Source of the DNA: CAYZAK01 sp964476445
GTDB taxonomy: Bacteria > CG03 > SLGR01 > JAGXOG01
Assembly: GCA_964476445.1 (NCBI GenBank)
Contig: CAYZAK010000008.1
Location: forward strand, 1 to 54,038
Length of the DNA: 54,038 bases
Direction of reading: 5' to 3'
The translations under genes were made by a program, and so were the position numbers. The notes beneath the pieces are model-generated. The model was not told where the DNA came from. It did no database searches and saw only the letters and a list, made by a program, of their open reading frames with translations. Below, piece after piece: positions 52,150-54,038 of the stretch; within the stretch, counting starts at the first letter, position 1; every line of letters starts with the position of its first letter.

Positions 52150-53404
52150 TATTGTAATGAAATTTATTGTACTTTTATGTTTACTTTCTCTGGCCACTTT
52201 TTTTACTTCTTCAGAGACAGCCTTGACTATATTAAGAAAATCCCAGATATTAAAGTTGATAAAAATAGAAGGATTAAAAAAATTGAAACTGTGGCAGGAT
52301 GAACCCAACCGGTTGTTAACCACAACTTTAATGGGTACGGCAATAAGTGTGGTGGGGGTTTCTGTTATGAGCACTTCAATAGCTCTGGATTTAAGCCGGC
52401 AGTTTAATTTTTCACCGGTAATGGCCACCGTGGCAAGTACATTTCTGGCTATAATTTTAGTCCTTTTATTTGTAGAAATACTTCCCAAAGCTTATGCCAG
52501 ACGAAATCCTTTAAAAGTAGTTGGACGTATAATAGCTCCTTTGAGTACAATAAGTACTGTTTTTAAACCGGTGGTTAATGTTTTTTTATTTATTTCCAAC
52601 CAGATTATAAAGTTATTTGGCGGAAGATCGATAAAAGATAATCCTTTATTTGTAGTTGAGGAATTAAAAGGGTTAATAGATGCCGGAGAAAAAGAGGGAA
52701 TTATAGAAAAAAACGAAAAAAGAATGCTTTCCCAGATCATGGAATTCGGGGATACGGTGGCCAGAGAAATTATGGTTCCCAAAGTTGATATGAAAGCCCT
52801 GAACATAGATAAAGCCCCGAACTCTCTTATTGAACGGGCAATTAAAGTTGGACACTCCAGAATTCCGGTATACCGGGACCACATAGATCATATTATCGGT
52901 ATTCTATACGTGAGAGATCTTCTCCCTGAACAGGTAAATAAAGATAAAGTGTCGGTTGAAAATTTACTGAGAGAGCCTTATTTTATCCCTGAAGAGAAGT
53001 CAATTGACACTCTTTTAAAACAGTTTAAAACCGGCAGTGAACATCTGGCCATAGTAGTGGATGAATACGGGGTTCCCACGGGACTTATTACTATTGAAGA
53101 TATAGTGGAGGAGATTACTGGAGAAATATTTGACGAATACGATATATTCAAAAAAACCATGAAAGAGATAAAACCCGGGGTATGGGAAATAAATGCCGTT
53201 GAAGATCTGGATAAGATAAATGATAAATTAGGTATTAATCTTCCCGAAGACACCTATGATTCTCTGGGGGGACTGATAACCGGAGAGTTGGAGAGAGTTC
53301 CAAAAAAATTCGAAGAGTTAAATTATGGCGGAATTATAATAAAAGTAGTTAAAGCTTCTCCCACCCGGGTTTTAAAGGCTATATTGTATATAAAAAACTT
53401 TTAA
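52130..53404 (+). CDS. CNNM-family protein with DUF21, CBS and CorC/HlyC domains
   Basis: 424 residues. DUF21 domain (about 1-175: FTSSETALTILRKSQILKL, LFVEILPKAYARRNP), CBS pair (about 190-330: AREIMVPKVDMKALNI, HSRIPVYRDHIDHIIGILYV, EYGVPTGLITIEDIVEEITG) and a full CorC_HlyC domain (340-424). Paralogue of the gene before it, which it overlaps by 20 bases. GGGAGAG upstream supports ATG at 52130. Likely Mg2+ efflux or homeostasis. Confidence 0.92.
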   Translation: MSMILTDIVMKFIVLLCLLSLATFFTSSETALTILRKSQILKLIKIEGLKKLKLWQDEPNRLLTTTLMGTAISVVGVSVMSTSIALDLSRQFNFSPVMATVASTFLAIILVLLFVEILPKAYARRNPLKVVGRIIAPLSTISTVFKPVVNVFLFISNQIIKLFGGRSIKDNPLFVVEELKGLIDAGEKEGIIEKNEKRMLSQIMEFGDTVAREIMVPKVDMKALNIDKAPNSLIERAIKVGHSRIPVYRDHIDHIIGILYVRDLLPEQVNKDKVSVENLLREPYFIPEEKSIDTLLKQFKTGSEHLAIVVDEYGVPTGLITIEDIVEEITGEIFDEYDIFKKTMKEIKPGVWEINAVEDLDKINDKLGINLPEDTYDSLGGLITGELERVPKKFEELNYGGIIIKVVKASPTRVLKAILYIKNF

Positions 53405-53420
53405 ACTTACCTTTTTCAGC

Positions 53421-53449
53421 TTGACATTAACTTTAAAAATTTGTTATAT
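53421..53449 (+). promoter_or_regulatory. Sigma70-type promoter for the GltS-like gene
   Basis: TTGACA at 53421-53426, exactly 17 bases, then TTATAT at 53444-53449. It gives a leader of about 120 bases, which holds a small hairpin (GTAAC and GTTAC arms near 53471-53486) of doubtful meaning. Confidence 0.7.
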
Positions 53450-53574
53450 TTCACAGGGCATTTCTTTTAAGTAACTACCCGTTACGTTATAAATAATTTT
53501 AAAATCTAGCTGCTAATTGATTTTAATATGATAAAAACAAGTTGGCAGTATAAGTTGGTAAGGAGGTAAAATTT

Positions 53575-54038
53575 ATGGAAGTACAGCCTTTTGTATTGGC
53601 CATATTTCATATTGGTATATTAGCAACATTTTTAATTATAGGAAAAATAGTAAGAGTAAAATTTAAATTTTTACAGTATATACTGTTGCCCTCGGCTGCA
53701 GTCGCCGGCATATTCGCTATTTTAGTAAGTCCATATACCTGGGGGGGGGTAATTGAATATCCCCGGTTAATCAGGGAGATTTTCGATAATTTCGGGGAAA
53801 TTTCCATATTTTTACTTAATTTTGTCTTTGCCGGAATGTTTCTTGGTAGAAAAATACCCAATCTGGTTAAATCAATTAAGAAATCAGGTCCCCAGATAAT
53901 TCTTGGTCAGATACTATCCTGGGGCCAGCTTATGGTTCCTCTAGCTCTAACCGTTATTTTTTTAAACAGATTTTACGATTTACCGGCCGCTTTCGGAACT
54001 TTAGTAGCCATAGGTTTTGATGGAGGAGCCACCGTAGC
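53575..54038 (+). CDS. GltS-like sodium:glutamate symporter, N-terminal part (runs off window)
   Basis: 154 codons are visible and the frame is open to the right edge. AGGAGG lies eight bases before the ATG. The translation begins MEVQPFVLAIFHIGILATFL and has five membrane segments; it includes SIFLLNFVFAGMFLGRKIP, ILGQILSWGQLMVPLAL and FGTLVAIGFDGGATVA. The G-x-GGA near the end corresponds to the GHGTA-type re-entrant loop motif of GltS. Substrate is probably glutamate or another carboxylate; the missing second half would decide. It has its own promoter, so it starts a new unit after the CNNM genes. Confidence 0.72.
   Translation, partial: MEVQPFVLAIFHIGILATFLIIGKIVRVKFKFLQYILLPSAAVAGIFAILVSPYTWGGVIEYPRLIREIFDNFGEISIFLLNFVFAGMFLGRKIPNLVKSIKKSGPQIILGQILSWGQLMVPLALTVIFLNRFYDLPAAFGTLVAIGFDGGATV

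Noticed and set aside
1..54038. CRISPR arrays, tRNA or rRNA genes, prophage genes
   Set aside because: Reading both strands showed no regularly spaced repeats, no cloverleaf with a T-loop GTTCGA-type sequence, and no phage structural or integrase genes.

Overview
The window looks like chromosome from a diderm (outer-membrane-bearing) bacterium of moderate-to-low GC that I cannot place in a named phylum. The diderm evidence is PorV-type outer-membrane barrels, a TolC-type channel with an RND pump, and an MlaE/F/D lipid transporter. The housekeeping gene order, however, follows Firmicutes-like synteny: glmU-prs-rplY-pth, rpsF-ssb-rpsR-DUF2232-rplI-dnaB, radA-yacL-ispD-ispF-cysS, hisS-aspS and phoH-pgpH-ybeY-dgkA. 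This mix, plus FlgD/type A C-terminal tails on secreted proteins, suits an uncultured candidate lineage (inference).

Layout. Bases 1-53 hold what looks like the right end of an IS30-family element. Bases 82-16062 are the accessory part. It has three adjacent cassettes, each pairing a large secreted protein that carries a C-terminal FlgD/T9SS-type tail with a PorV-like barrel. Two of the cassettes continue, with overlapping or closely spaced genes, into signalling proteins: a TPR-membrane-receiver-HEAT protein in one, and a HAMP histidine kinase plus a REC-GAF-PAS kinase in the other. No DNA-binding output domain is seen. This is the best candidate for an undescribed system: surface-protein export or display wired to a phosphorelay.

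Bases 16165-18578 carry an ArsR-type repressor with a clear promoter and operator, a membrane 4Fe-4S protein and a nitronate monooxygenase. Bases 18602-24706 are a compact MarR-regulated RND efflux operon (marR, tolC-like, adaptor, pump, small PII-like protein), all on the minus strand. From 24748 to the right edge everything runs on the plus strand and is mostly housekeeping: a GlmU without its acetyltransferase domain, prs, L25, pth, a K+-dependent membrane pyrophosphatase, ychF, then an S6/SSB/S18/L9/DnaB/Alr operon behind a structured leader, mlaEFD, radA, yacL, ispD, ispF, cysS, hisS, aspS, a LysM lipoprotein, phoH, a shortened PgpH-like HD protein, ybeY, a DgkA-PAP2 fusion, two CNNM proteins, and the start of a GltS-like symporter running off the right edge.

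Most genes abut or overlap by 1-30 bases, so translational coupling is likely throughout. TTG and GTG starts are common. No gap between genes exceeds 300 bases. I saw no tRNA, rRNA, CRISPR array or convincing intrinsic terminator. The palindrome CCGG is strikingly frequent in genes and in gaps. All function calls come from reading motifs and gene order by eye; no database search was possible.
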